A stretch of DNA of 64,000 nucleotides from the NCBI GenBank assembly GCA_022813625.1, contig JAKLMB010000025.1, positions 124,001 to 188,000 on the forward strand, in the 5' to 3' direction. A program made the position numbers and the translations under genes. The notes beneath the pieces are model-generated. The model saw only the letters and a program-made list of their open reading frames with translations. It made no database searches and had not been told where the DNA came from. This stretch comes from Aaosphaeria pasadenensis. Lineage: Eukaryota; Ascomycota; Dothideomycetes; Pleosporales. Shown one piece after another: positions 22,712-33,639 of this stretch (its first letter is position 1; the number at the start of each line of letters is the position of its first letter).

Positions 22712-22998
22712 TGGCACAAATAGTCTGCGGATTGCTACCCTCAAAGCATTTCATTTGCACGCGTTGTTTGAAGGATTGAGACGGGATAACATATTGTTAA
22801 TGTGCCTAGTGTCCATCTATCTTCATTTGTATGGCAAAATCACTTGGAAACTTAGAAATTGATAGTTCACTTGGCATCTTCCTCCTTTAGTAGCAAAACT
22901 CCGTGCGCCACTACCCACACATTCCCACAACCCAAAAAAAAGAAACTCCTGCGGCAAAAGCTCTCAACAGAAGATTCAAAAAGACAAAAAAAAGAAAC
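22712..22998. other. Short intergenic region before tRNA
   Basis: AT-rich and A-rich (CAAAAAAAAGAAAC runs). It includes the tRNA 3' flank: read on the minus strand, T runs after 22990 could serve as the RNA polymerase III terminator. Confidence 0.5.
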
Positions 22999-23108
22999 TG
23001 GACTTGCTGGGAATCGAACCCAGGACCTTTCCCATGATCTATGATGCTTGAGGAGTCAAGCTTGTCAAGTAATGCTAAGGGAAAATTATACCACTAAACC
23101 ACAAGCCC
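22999..23108 (-). tRNA. tRNA-Ala(AGC) with a 38-nt intron
   Basis: On the minus strand the acceptor stem GGGCTTG (23108-23102) pairs with CAAGTCC (23006-23000), with A73 at 22999. It includes G3-U70, the alanine identity pair. The T arm reads CCTGG-GTTCGATT-CCCAG-like. The anticodon stem TTCCC/GGGAA encloses the loop TTAGCAT once an intron at 23035-23072 is removed, giving anticodon AGC at 23074-23076 (plus strand GCT). The intron sits one base 3' of the anticodon (between positions 37 and 38), the canonical place for nuclear tRNA introns. The D stem is weaker than usual, but all invariant positions appear intact. Confidence 0.85.
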
Positions 23109-23289
23109 TGTTAGCTGATTATGGATATTCTTTGTTGAAATCAACATATATACTTCAAAATTCTGGTGCGTCTGGGAAGCACGTCTGTGCCTCATCATGT
23201 TATTGGTTGCAGGGCAGGAGGGCATTCACGAATCTTAAGCGAGAAGGACAACCAATTGGAACCTTTCTAGGGAAGCACAGACCTCTCCG

Positions 23290-23327
23290 ACACTTAGGGA
23301 AAATTATCCAGTTAAACCACCAGCCCA
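23290..23327 (-). pseudogene. Partial diverged copy of the tRNA-Ala 5' half
   Basis: Plus-strand 23294-23325 (TTAGGGAAAATTATCC, then AGTTAAACCACCAGCCC) matches the 5' half of the neighbouring tRNA gene from the acceptor stem to the anticodon stem, with several changes and no 3' half. It lies about 200 bp from the intact gene, so it looks like a partial local duplication that has decayed. Confidence 0.6.
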
Positions 23328-24645
23328 GTTGCTGCATAATATAATAATTTTGCCTTTACATAAATCGCATACTCTATACCTAGGTAGTTAATGATTTTAT
23401 TTGCATTTCTGCGGCCTCCTTTAAACTTTTTCTGTTCCTAAGAATAATATTTTAAAATTTTAAATTTGCTGTTTGATAACCCAGTGCTAGTGTAAAACAC
23501 GCTTACTATAGGAACCATACAGGCAAGAGAGCAATATACGATGCAGCACAGCAGTAGCAACTAGACAAAATCATTGCGCAGCAGTGTCAAAGGTAAAATG
23601 TTGACTGCAGTATCCCATCACTGCATAAATAAAGAGTAGTTGATAATGTCATGATTTGCGCAATCTTGTCGTGGCACTTAGCAATAAGCTCAAGACTGGC
23701 TTCTGTTGGAAGATTAATCGGGTTCTGCCTTGGGAAAGATCGAAGACTTGTGTACAGTAGGGTTTGCATTCAGTGCAATAATGCGCTACCATCTCCATCC
23801 TCTAGTCCCTTCTCAAAGACGTAGCCCCCAACATGATTAATGACTGGACGCTCCTAGGCGCGAGAAGAGTCTACTTTTTGCCCCAGAGTGTAATGATTAA
23901 CGCCGCACACATCAACCAAGCCGATTATAGATAGAGGAGGGTTGTATGAATCATACTCTTAGCACCTGATTCGTTTGAACTGTGTCCTGATCCAGGTAGG
24001 CATTAGTAGTATAATCACCTCGTGACTGACCGTAATACATGAACATTGACAATCTGAGCACTGTAAGCTAGCACCTCAAGGATCCTTTTCGGTTGAACAA
24101 GCCTATGAGCGAATACTCAAGAAGGGGATGAGGTTGGTTCCGAGGCAAAATGGAATCAGTTCCTCGGTCTTCTAGCTAAAGCAGCCCAGGAATACTATGT
24201 CAAACCCCGTCGTAATCTTTACCACTGGGATAAAGAAAGATACCTCTAGGTGACAACCCAGATAATTACAATGCCTCTTTTCACTATTTCAAAGAATTGC
24301 GCGACAACTCCAATTTTATGTAGCTGTATGACCTCATGTTGGCGAGAAAATTGGTTGCTCCAGAGGTTAGTTCCGGTAATATATGGGGCTGTCAGCAACT
24401 TGCAGGAAGCGGGGGTACGTTCCTTGTGCTAGCTCGTCGACTGTGCCTCCATTGCATTAGTGCGACAACCCTTCTTGGACATCATAATTGATTTGCTCTA
24501 GAACAACATGATACTCCTGTTCTTACTACCGCCAAAAAATACTAACGTTGGAGTGCTTTAAAAAGAAGCTCGTGCCCACACAAGCTCCTGCTGCATTCTC
24601 TATCTCATCGGTAATCTATTATCTTCACTCTCAAGCCGTAGGAAG
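23328..24645. other. AT-rich gene-free stretch
   Basis: No supported gene over 1.3 kb. The promoter of the SDR gene should lie at its right end. Open frames are short and interrupted. Confidence 0.45.
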
Positions 24646-25784
24646 ATGACAATTTACAAGCTCGCCAGCCCTATTGACTGTGAAGTGGCCATTGACGCCA
24701 GCGTTCTCCGGGGTAAAACTGCCATTGTAACTGGAGGCACGTAATCGATTTCAGAAAGGGTGATTTCTACTTGTTGCTAATGCGTGTAAAGGTGCCAATG
24801 GCTTAGGAGAAGCATACGTTCGTGCTTTGTGCGAGGCAGGGTAAGTTTCGATTCATGCTGTCAACAGAAGGAATAGTTAGTTAATCTTAACCATAGTTGT
24901 ATCGTTGTTATTGCTGATCTCGATGCATCAAAGGGGTACTGTTTGGAATCAGAATTGGAAAAGTAAGGTGTAGAAAAGCATAGTCATATCTGCTGGCACC
25001 ACTGCTCACACGTTAAGTGCAACGTTCGTCAAGTGCAATACTACAATTTGGGAAGACCAAGTCAACCTGTTTCGCGAAACAGCGAATATAGCTCCCGATG
25101 GCAAGATATCGTTTGTCATTGCAAACGCCGGCATTGCCAGTGCCGACAACGTCTTCTCTTACGATGGTAACGTTCTTCATCAAAGAGACCTTTACAGTTG
25201 GCTGATCTGTAACAGGTGATGAAACAGAGCCACAGGTGCCTAAGCTTGACATGATCGACGTTAACATCAAAGGCGTCCTCTATACGACCAAACTTGCAAA
25301 TCATTATTTCATCAAGCAAAATGGGCAAGATCCCAAGAAGGAGCAAGATGACACCTGCTTGGTCCTTATAGGCTCTGGCGCTGCTTTCCTTGACTGCCCT
25401 CGAGGCCCACAGTATGAGGCATCCAAATGGGCAATGAGAGGTCTTATGCATGCGCTTCGGAGAACTACTTATTACTATGGCAGTCGCGTCAACGTGATCT
25501 CGCCATGGTACGTGCACACGAACATTCTCCCTCGAGAGAAATTCAACCAGATCAAGTCCTTTGGCATTCAGTTTGCAGAGCTCGAAGATGCTGGGCAATG
25601 TCTCTTGCGAATTTTAAGCGACCCGTCGGTTAATGGTCGCTCACTTTTCTTATCAGCGAGGAAATGGGCTCCCAAGGGCTACATTGATCTGGATATCGAT
25701 GATTATCCGGAAAATGATTTGCTGCAGGAGATACAGAAGGAACAGATCATGGCCGCGCCACCAGAAGCTGGTCTGTTCCTCTAA
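24646..25784 (+). CDS. Short-chain dehydrogenase/reductase
   Basis: Five exons (24646-24736, 24792-24840, 24897-24962, 25018-25166, 25216-25784) give 307 aa. The first intron works only with a GC donor (GAG|GCACGT). That choice restores the frame and yields the exact Rossmann motif TGGANGLG (residues 29-36) for NAD(P) binding. NAG follows in FVIANAGIA, and the active site is YEASK (Tyr185, Lys189), with GSGAAF supplying the catalytic Ser region. This is a classical SDR, about the usual length plus a short C-terminal tail; the organisation resembles 15-hydroxyprostaglandin dehydrogenase-like fungal oxidoreductases. No signal peptide is present. It is tail-to-tail with the bZIP gene. Substrate unknown; it probably oxidises or reduces a hydroxyl/keto group. 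Confidence 0.88.
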
Positions 25785-26071
25785 GGAGATATGAAGTATG
25801 TGACGAACGATAGTCGTTGGGTATGCACATTATGTTCCATAGGGACATCTAGTAGTTTGTATCAAATCGAGACGACTGTGATTCAGAGTATTTGCCAAAT
25901 CGCTGAAGTCCATACGTTTGGATGATCTTTTTTACCATTTTATCAATCCCCGTTGATTTCCTCCATGGAACATTAGAAAAGATTCAGAGAACCCATGAGA
26001 ATTGCAATCTGGTATAGTACAACGTTTATCAACACTCAGACCTCCCCAATTCGGCTGTCGGTAACTTGCCT

Positions 26072-26893
26072 CTATGGATCCAATCGCAGTGGGCCCTCGC
26101 CTCTTTGGGCCCGCCACGAATTTGAGCTTTGAATCAATTCCGGGCAACCTTTTAGAAGCCAGCCATAATTGTCGTGGAACTCTTGGGTAGCCTCCCACCC
26201 ATAGGGATCCCATGCCTCGCGCCAGATGATCAGACCTTGTCTTGTTCTAGGGCTGTTGCAAACTCCTACCAACACTCCCGAGAGGCGGTTTTCGTCGAAA
26301 TTGTTGTAGGCCATGAGCATATTATCACGCATGGCGGGGAAAGGGAAGAGGTCTAGCCATGGATGGTGTTCCACTGTCCGTTGGAGATGGGTAGGACGGA
26401 GGCTGTCTGGCACGTTGTCGTTAAAGTGTCCTGCATAGATGGCAGAGACGGCATTTTCGTCGAACAGCCATGACGATGACAGATTGAGACTCTTCATATT
26501 CATCAGGAGTCCTCGAAGAACATTGAACTTGACCAGAGAGAGAAGGAAGTCGCATTGCGGGTCGCCATAGAAGAACTTAATCCACACGTATTGCTCTGCC
26601 TCCAGTATTTCGCGATCTATATCCCTAGCTTCACGTGCAGAAGTACTAAGGCCTGACGCCTTCTCTACTCCTAGCAATTCTTCGTTCCGCTGGCGCATCC
26701 TTCTTAGTCGCTGATTTCTCCTGTTCTGGATCTTGCGTCGTCTCTTGGGATCGGTAATTCCGGTCCAGTCATCGGGAGACGCCACATGAATATCGAGTTT
26801 CAAAGACGGGAGAGCCCTTTCGAGCTTCGACGTGAGCTCTTGGTTGGACATTGCGTGTTCTTGGAGCGTTGTCTGCAAGCACGGGAAGAGCAT
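26072..26893 (-). CDS. bZIP-type transcription factor with DUF3425
   Basis: A single exon. The first ATG at 26893 gives 273 aa; a second at 26851 (MSNQELTSKL) gives 259 aa and is also plausible. A basic region near residues 50-75 (DPKRRRKIQNRRNQRLRRMR) matches the short fungal bZIP pattern, followed by a brief leucine-poor helix rather than a long zipper. The C-terminal half is the DUF3425 domain: HHPWLDLFPFPAMRDNM, LIIWREAWDPYGWEATQEF and the ending WLLKGCPELI. Members are nuclear regulators, often near the metabolic genes they control. It is divergent from the alpha/beta hydrolase and convergent with the SDR, so it may regulate either. No intron is needed. Confidence 0.88.
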   Translation of the reverse strand: MLFPCLQTTLQEHAMSNQELTSKLERALPSLKLDIHVASPDDWTGITDPKRRRKIQNRRNQRLRRMRQRNEELLGVEKASGLSTSAREARDIDREILEAEQYVWIKFFYGDPQCDFLLSLVKFNVLRGLLMNMKSLNLSSSWLFDENAVSAIYAGHFNDNVPDSLRPTHLQRTVEHHPWLDLFPFPAMRDNMLMAYNNFDENRLSGVLVGVCNSPRTRQGLIIWREAWDPYGWEATQEFHDNYGWLLKGCPELIQSSNSWRAQRGEGPLRLDP

Positions 26894-27312
26894 ACCGCCC
26901 AATTTATGCAATCGGGTGATGGGTGCGGCGGCGATCTTACTGGGCTCTGCGTCATATCCGCGTGTGCAAGCCCCGGCTTTTACCGCGCTAACGTAACGAT
27001 GGGTGAAAGTCTTTCCCCACGCACACCACGCTAGACTGCTTGGCCGTCAGCAGCCTGCATTCTTTGGGCCGGCCAAGGCGCCGACAGTGAATACATGCAT
27101 TGGATTATACTACGGCCAGTTGCTGTGTTCGTCTCCACCGTCAATCCCCGATACCATAATTTCATGACGCAAGCTATGGCAGTGCAACATGCCGTGATTC
27201 ATTTCACCAGCTATAAAGGGAGCAAAGCATTGTCCTGAGACGACAGCATAAACAATTGATTCCTTCTTTACGCATCCGCTTCCAAAAAGGCCTGGCGATT
27301 GAATTCAACAGT
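26894..27312. promoter_or_regulatory. Divergent promoter of bZIP and hydrolase genes
   Basis: About 420 bp separates the two start codons. TATAAAG at 27211-27217 lies about 96 bp upstream of the hydrolase ATG and is a good TATA-box candidate. TGACGCAA at 27165-27172 is a CRE/ATF-type half-site and could be bound by a bZIP protein, perhaps the one encoded next door. Both are motif matches only. Confidence 0.5.
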
Positions 27313-28350
27313 ATGAAGTTCACTACTCAAGCTTTTCACCAAATGAGCATGATGAGTATATTCATGGCCTCGGCAACAGCCCAGAATATGTCCTACGGAG
27401 CCAACAATTTCTACCGCAGCGATCTAGTCACGCTCCAGCCGATCAATTTTCCCAATCAGTTCGGACACACCATTGCGGGCAACCTTATCATTCCTAGGAA
27501 CTTCAGCAGCAATCATCCAGCCATTGTTGTCAGCCACCCTGCGGGAGCCGTCAAGGAGCAGAGTGCGAACCTGTATGCCACCAAGCTGGCCGAGCAGGGT
27601 TTTGTTACTATTGCTCTGGATCACCCCTTTTTCGGGGGCAGCTCGGGTGAACCACGTCAATCGGTAGCTCCAGAGCTTTTCGCAGAGGCCTTCAGTGCGG
27701 CGGTCGACTATCTCGGCCTGCAGGACTTCGTCGACCGCGAGCGCATTGGTGGGGTGGGTATTTGCGGAAGCGGCTCCTACATTATCAGTGCGGCCAAAAT
27801 TGATCCCCGCCTCAAGGCCATTGCCACATTCAGTATGTACGACATGGGCTCCAGCTACCGCAATGGCATAAGGAACGGTACCAGCGCCTCAGCGCGCAAG
27901 GCAGCTATAGCCGCGGCTGCAGAGCAACGCTGGAACGAGGCTGCAGGTAGCGAGATCCAGTACAGTCTTGGAACGCCCCTCGCCATCACAAATGAGTCAA
28001 CAGCCATAGACCGCGAGTTCTTCGATTTCTATCGCACCCCTCGCGGCCAGTACACTCCCCCAGGGGGGCAGACAAACCTGACCACCGGGTCGGTGTCCAC
28101 CAGCCTTGTCAGATTTGCCAACTTTTACCCCTTCCACAACATCGAGGACATTTCACCCCGGCCCCTACTCTTTGTTTCAGGCGACCAAGCCCACTCGCGT
28201 GAGTTCAGCGAAAATGCATACAGGCTTGCAGTAGAGCCGAAAGAGCTCTTGTGGATTCCTGGCGCTGGCCATGTCGATCTCTACGATCGTGTCGACCTGA
28301 TTCCCTTTGATAAGCTCGCCGACTTTTTCCATGCTAACCTTGGCGCCTAA
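27313..28350 (+). CDS. Probably secreted alpha/beta hydrolase (YcjY/dienelactone-like)
   Basis: 345 aa from the ATG at 27313. The frame is open upstream only from a TTG, and this ATG begins a likely signal peptide (hydrophobic MMSIFMASATA, cleavage near residue 23). The fold is alpha/beta hydrolase: IVVSHPAGAVKEQ with the oxyanion-side HPAG, the elbow GICGSGSY (Cys151 or Ser153 as nucleophile), an acidic residue in FVSGDQAH, and the catalytic His in PGAGHVDLYD. GICGSG-type elbows are seen in the YcjY/DltD-N-like branch, related to dienelactone hydrolases with Cys nucleophiles. The substrate is not predictable. AATAAA at 28500-28505 is a possible polyadenylation signal. It is divergently paired with the bZIP regulator. 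Confidence 0.85.
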   Translation: MKFTTQAFHQMSMMSIFMASATAQNMSYGANNFYRSDLVTLQPINFPNQFGHTIAGNLIIPRNFSSNHPAIVVSHPAGAVKEQSANLYATKLAEQGFVTIALDHPFFGGSSGEPRQSVAPELFAEAFSAAVDYLGLQDFVDRERIGGVGICGSGSYIISAAKIDPRLKAIATFSMYDMGSSYRNGIRNGTSASARKAAIAAAAEQRWNEAAGSEIQYSLGTPLAITNESTAIDREFFDFYRTPRGQYTPPGGQTNLTTGSVSTSLVRFANFYPFHNIEDISPRPLLFVSGDQAHSREFSENAYRLAVEPKELLWIPGAGHVDLYDRVDLIPFDKLADFFHANLGA

Positions 28351-28535
28351 TAAGCGGATAATGATAAGGGGTTGAGTTTTCTTTCATGTAGCAACTTCAT
28401 GTAGTAGACACGCCAGCTCCACGGCGGTTTCTTTCTCCCCTCTCTATCAATATCAACAACAAATTGTGCATTGGTCATCGTGCCAAGTAACTGCGATAGA
28501 ATAAAAAAGGATACCTACTTCATCTCCCCATTTCT

Positions 28536-28760
28536 TCAATGAGGTCTTCTCCAAATCCAACAGATCAATGCAGAATGGGCGAAGGCCACAGCAGGGTTGA
28601 AGTACCTGTTGTCAACATTTGTAGCCAGGTATGGTGAACACTCCGCTCGTTCCAGCCCACCACTGGCCATGTTGTAGATAGTGTTGGCTACTTTGTTAGT
28701 GGCCCTGAATAACATTGATCGATCGTAACCCTCACTAGTCCAAGAGGCGAAGCTGTCCAC
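28536..28760 (-). other. Exon-like open frame, possible gene remnant
   Basis: This minus-strand frame has no ATG at its start but is preceded by a good acceptor (CTCTTACAG, near 28764) and reads SFASWTSEGYDRSMLFRAT, then LERAECSPYLATNVDNRYF before its stop. That composition is unlike random translation. I could not connect it to upstream exons or recognise a family. It could be the last exon of a small gene or a decayed fragment. Confidence 0.25.
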
Positions 28761-31468
28761 AGACTGTAAGAGGAAGAAGCGGACAACTACCTTCGATGAT
28801 AGAAGTTATTCAGTAGCATGTTGAAGCATGGTAGGATATCAAAGATCGATCACTGCAGTGAAGATATGGGCTTTGATGATACAGAATTTGCGGATAGGGT
28901 TGAAGAACAGAGTGAAGAAAATCGCAATAAATGCATCTCCTCCCAGGTGGCACATGGAAATGATTTAAACCTGACTGTATCGTAAAATTATAATATTGCT
29001 ATCAGATGCTCCTTCGCTCGGCTGAGACTAAATAGGGAAAATCAGTGAGAATGAGATTCAAGTGTATTAGAATTGGTCAAAGATCGATAGTGATTGAGTT
29101 GCATTCGGACTTCAGACGCCGTGAGTCTGAGTTGTATGAGAAAGGACAACCCTTTTTCAGCCGAATCTCTTCGCAACTCCTACTATTCCATGTTGTAATG
29201 ATGTTAAGAACTCCACTGGCTGGGAAACAAACCCAAACACTGGCTTAGGGCTTCTTCTACGGCATTTCGCTGATGAAATGAGCAAGGTAAGGCTGTATGA
29301 TTCTAAGAGAATCTGCAGTAGTTTATTTCGATGGCTATACTTCTGTCAGCAAGGATTGATTCGAGCTAATCACCTTTATGACATATTTGGACTTTCCGCA
29401 TCCTTCAAGGGGTAGCCTTAAAGCATGTGGACAAGTCTAATAAGAGGACAGATGAACTGGCGGAACTAGATGTACGCGACAACTATCAAGCATCCAGAGA
29501 ATTCAAGAGTACAATATCGCTCAGCGCAGTTTGGATAGAGCTAAACAGACTACTGTGGGATTTCAGCTTTGCTGAAGACTAAACTATGTTGTTTATTCAT
29601 TCTTTAACCATTCATATGCTTTCAAGAGGAGATACACAGCGGCCAAGTGTTGCTGTCTTTTCCTAATTAACAGTGGGCACGAGATACACTAGTCAGTCAT
29701 CTCCGGGCAGTTTCCCATTAGAGAAGTCCAACCCACTATTAACACTTGAACACTTGAATATGCATATTAAGATTCTTTCAATGATACATAGTTTTCCTTC
29801 TCCTCGTCCCTAGGTTTGGACCAATCTAAACATTAGGGGAATTTAGACTCCTTTAAGCGCATTTTTGAGATCAGGAAAGTGTCGAAGCAACACTCCGCTC
29901 GCATCGATAGCATAGTTGACGAGCAGTAGACTATGTACTTGAACTACCAGAGTGCGCAAAAATCGGAGAATAAAGACAGACGAGTTCTTGCCGCTTGCAA
30001 ATGCGTTCGGTTTGAGTACAGAGTCGATCGTGTGGCCTTTCGCGCATGCATTTCTGGAACAAGCAGATGTAATATATAGACAGGACTTGCTGCTTCCGGC
30101 CTTGCATGATTGCGGGTATACTGACGAATACTACTTGGGACGACGCGGATAGACTCGCTGCCCATGATGACTATAGCAGCTAGCCAATCGTTCTGTTCAT
30201 CTCTATTTGTATCTTTCTCTTAAGGGAGAGGTACCAAATGAATTCAACAGTCGTCTGCTGCGTTATAGATGTGCCAACAAAACCAGTTGCGAAGATTGTC
30301 ATGAGAGTCGTTGGTGCACGCACGGCGACTGGTGGAAGGGCTGGCAAGACGTCTCGCGCCTGAACATCCGCAGACTTGGAGTGACAAGTCTTTCTACTGC
30401 AGAGCGAGGCTGCATGTAGTAGCGCATCAGCAATATATGAAGCAGTGCATCTCAGTGTTTTAAAATATGGTATGTACCAGGTTTCTGGTACCGCTATAGT
30501 GAAGCAGTTCAACTTGTCTTCTTCTCTTATCAGAGTGCCAGCCTATGAGAGGACATCATTTCTACTGCAGTTCTCAAGTATGCCAGGATTAGTACTTGTA
30601 CATCATACTTCTAATTTGAAGATGAGGAGTAGTTATCTCGTGATATGTTGATCAAGTCTAGCACAGCGAAGGCTTGACCGCCAGCATTTTCGATGTAAAT
30701 AGTGAGAACGTATGCTATCGCCCTCTATAACATGTCATTCTCAGCGGCGAAACGTCTCAACGGCAAAGTCTTTTCATTACAGTACAATATAGGCACTCAA
30801 AAGGCTCCGAGTTGGTTCTAATCGAGCATGATATAATGCGATTGTTCAATCTTGGATCGGCGATTGCGGAAAATTGAATTTAGGCACATCTGTGACCAGA
30901 GGACGGAAATAACATCCTGCTAGTTTATTGACGGGAAGGTACTCTGGCACTGAGATAACATGGAAAAGAGTCACGTCAATCCAATATAAAGCGCAACTAG
31001 TTATTGTGTTTCTTGTTTGTAGCTATTTATGTCCTTAAGGTGGTGAAATTTGACAACCTGATACAGCGTTGGTATATCAAAGCAATTACTTCACTCATCT
31101 AGGAGCGTCAGAGCGAAAGTAGTGTAACCACCAACAAATTATCACCAAAATGATGTTGGGAAATGACAGGAACTTCCAGTCATCATACTGAGAAAGTCCG
31201 CGATGCCATCTTCTCCGGCGGACCCTCATCACCGGAAAGAAGAAGACGAAACCCGACTAATTGATGACATTAATTGCAGCTTCTTGATCCCTGCCCATAG
31301 AATCAACACATTAATATCGATCAGTAGACACATCGGCACTCCCATATGACGGCTACGCGGGCGGATGTTCCGCTGTCGATCAGCCCGCCACCCGCCAGAA
31401 CCTTACCGAGTGATAATAATGGCAGCCATTATGATCTGAGAACAAAGGGCAATACTGTGCAAGTAAAG

Positions 31469-31508
31469 CTATATGATCTACGCGAGAAAAGGCGAGTAGA
31501 TCATATAG
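31469..31508. repeat. Perfect 13-bp inverted repeat with 14-nt loop
   Basis: CTATATGATCTAC (31469-31481) is followed after 14 nt by its exact reverse complement GTAGATCATATAG (31496-31508). It could form a hairpin in DNA or RNA. No gene is close enough to assign it as a terminator. Confidence 0.7.
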
Positions 31509-33639
31509 GTCAGCAGAAGCCTTATCGCCCAGGTGTCATCAAATTACCACAACTGCAGCTTGCTTCTAGAAGAAATCCTGCCGTTGGTTTTCTAGCCACC
31601 GAGCACATCACTAAATCAATCACACTGCAGTTCACATGCACACAACGCCGCCGAAGGGAAGGCGGACGACGCTCTGAGCAAGTGAGTGTTCATTCTGCTC
31701 GCCCGTCCACGACCAACGCATGCGTTTGCCACCCCGGCAAGCCAAAGCCAGTATCGTGGGACCACAAGGCATTGTCCCCTTGCCAGAGGGCCACGGAAGC
31801 ACCGATAATTCCATTCGCCCACTCTACGTCGCCGTCCACGACCATCGACTCCCCAGGGCTGCATGCGTGGATCCCACGAACCGGTCACACGGACAGCAAA
31901 CAGTTTCCCCATACGATTAGCACGCATAAACCCTCATCTTAACGTCAGGAAATTTGATGATGCCTAAATCGGCACCTTGTCGACCCTGCACTAGACTCTA
32001 ATTCGCATGTCACGTCCAGCCCTAAACATGTAGTCTTCAGGGGTAGGCTCCAAAAATGGAAACGAGGATGCCCCCAGGTACCGAGATTGATCTCCTCGCT
32101 TGCATGAGGCAGGGGGGTCCGTGGGCGTGGGGACCAACGTCATCATCGTTATTATCGATGTTTATGCGATCCACGACGCTATTCGTACAGATAATCTTAC
32201 GGTAAGTAGGGGTGCAGGATGGCGCTGGACGTGCGCGCGGTCGTGCTCGCATGAACGACAGCGGCCGGGATGCGAGTCGTGGGTTTTCTAGCACGAACAT
32301 GCACGTACGCACAGAACACTGATTTAGTCTTACACACATACCTACACGACTAGGCGCGAGATGCAGGGGGCAAGTGCCGAGGGGGCGACGAGGTGGCTTG
32401 CGATGCCGACGAGGGACCGTTTTTCTGCGAGGCGAAATGAGACTGGGGTTTTGTGGTGGAGTCAAGGGACGCTTTTTCGAGACAGGTTCAAATAAGCTTT
32501 TTGGGATCGTCGGAACCGGCGAGTTTTCCTTTTTGATTCTGGGTCGGGCTTCCGTGGGGTGACACAACGCTGGGTGGTTTATGCATGGGGGAATTGAATG
32601 GGATAATTGTGGCTATGTGTGGCGTCATGTATGCATTGTGGGCATTTTCCGCCTTTGTGCAATTCTTTGATGGATTTTTTCCCGGGTTTTGATGCATAAA
32701 ATCTGCTGTCAGATACGGTGGGTTCAAATGACTTAGCGCGACTGTCGTTGTGCTGTATGATGTACTTAGGTTACAAGTATGACAAGTGACAAGTCCTCTG
32801 CAACAATGAGATGAAATAATATCTCCATACGTCAGTCCAAGGCAGATCATGTTTTTCTGCTCCCAAAAGTGCTCCTACCGGGCAAGCGAGTGTACTCGTA
32901 AGAGCGGCGTTTCAGATGCCTAAGACAAGTCAGACGTTGCATGTTTTACCTTTTCCAAAGCGATGACAACGGATGATCAAAGAACCGAGACCAAAGAAAA
33001 AGAGCTATAACCTCTGCGGATACTAACATGAAGTCATAGAGACCTCGATGGCTCTTTGAGATCAATTATTGTAGAGAAGATGAAGTTGTGTCTGGACTTG
33101 GGAGCGATATGTCACGTGCAGGCGACGGCCTTTGGCTAGGTACCCAATTGATTATCAGATAAAGTGCTGCAACATCCTCCTTACCATGTATCGAAGATTT
33201 AAATAATGTCTCACATGTAGTTTCCAGATATATCCTCGAGGATCCCAACTTTTCGTAACCTTTCTGCATCTATTTGTTCCAGTTGTGGTTTTAGGAAACA
33301 ATGAACCGTTCGCGGCAATGTCCTGTCTTGTCCCATAATAATCCAATTTCTCCTACTCGTGCCACATGGCCGCCCTCAACGATGACTTTGCTCTGGTTTC
33401 CACGTTGCCCATATCTATCTTCATGTTCAATAAATAGTCGTGACGTTCAGCACTAGGTAAGTTCCGAGATGCAAATTCGGGGTGTGGAATTCTCGGCTTA
33501 CCTAAGTGGGGTCGAATTGGGTCTAGACTTGCAAGTGCGTCATTGGGATCCTCTTCCCGTGCCGACCCCGTGGTGAACCTCATTTCTTCAGACCTCCGCG
33601 TATCCTCAATGTTTCTCCTGGCCACTGTCTCATAATGAG

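Larger units (their letters stand above)
28351..33639. other. 5.3-kb stretch with no convincing gene
   Basis: AT-rich up to about 31 kb, with many short interrupted frames, then more GC-balanced. I recognise no conserved domain on either strand. Possible gene remnants are at 28536-28760 (listed) and around 30180-30420, where the open frames on both strands are short. The last few hundred bases should hold the histidine kinase promoter. A perfect hairpin lies at 31469-31508. Confidence 0.5.

Noticed and set aside
24741..24790. Ordinary GT donor for SDR intron 1
   Set aside because: Joining to the acceptor at 24791 breaks the frame and lengthens the glycine motif; the GC donor four bases upstream fits both.
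31346..31942. 198-codon plus frame with ATG
   Set aside because: Low-complexity Pro/Ser/Thr composition, competing frames on the other strand, and no recognisable domain.
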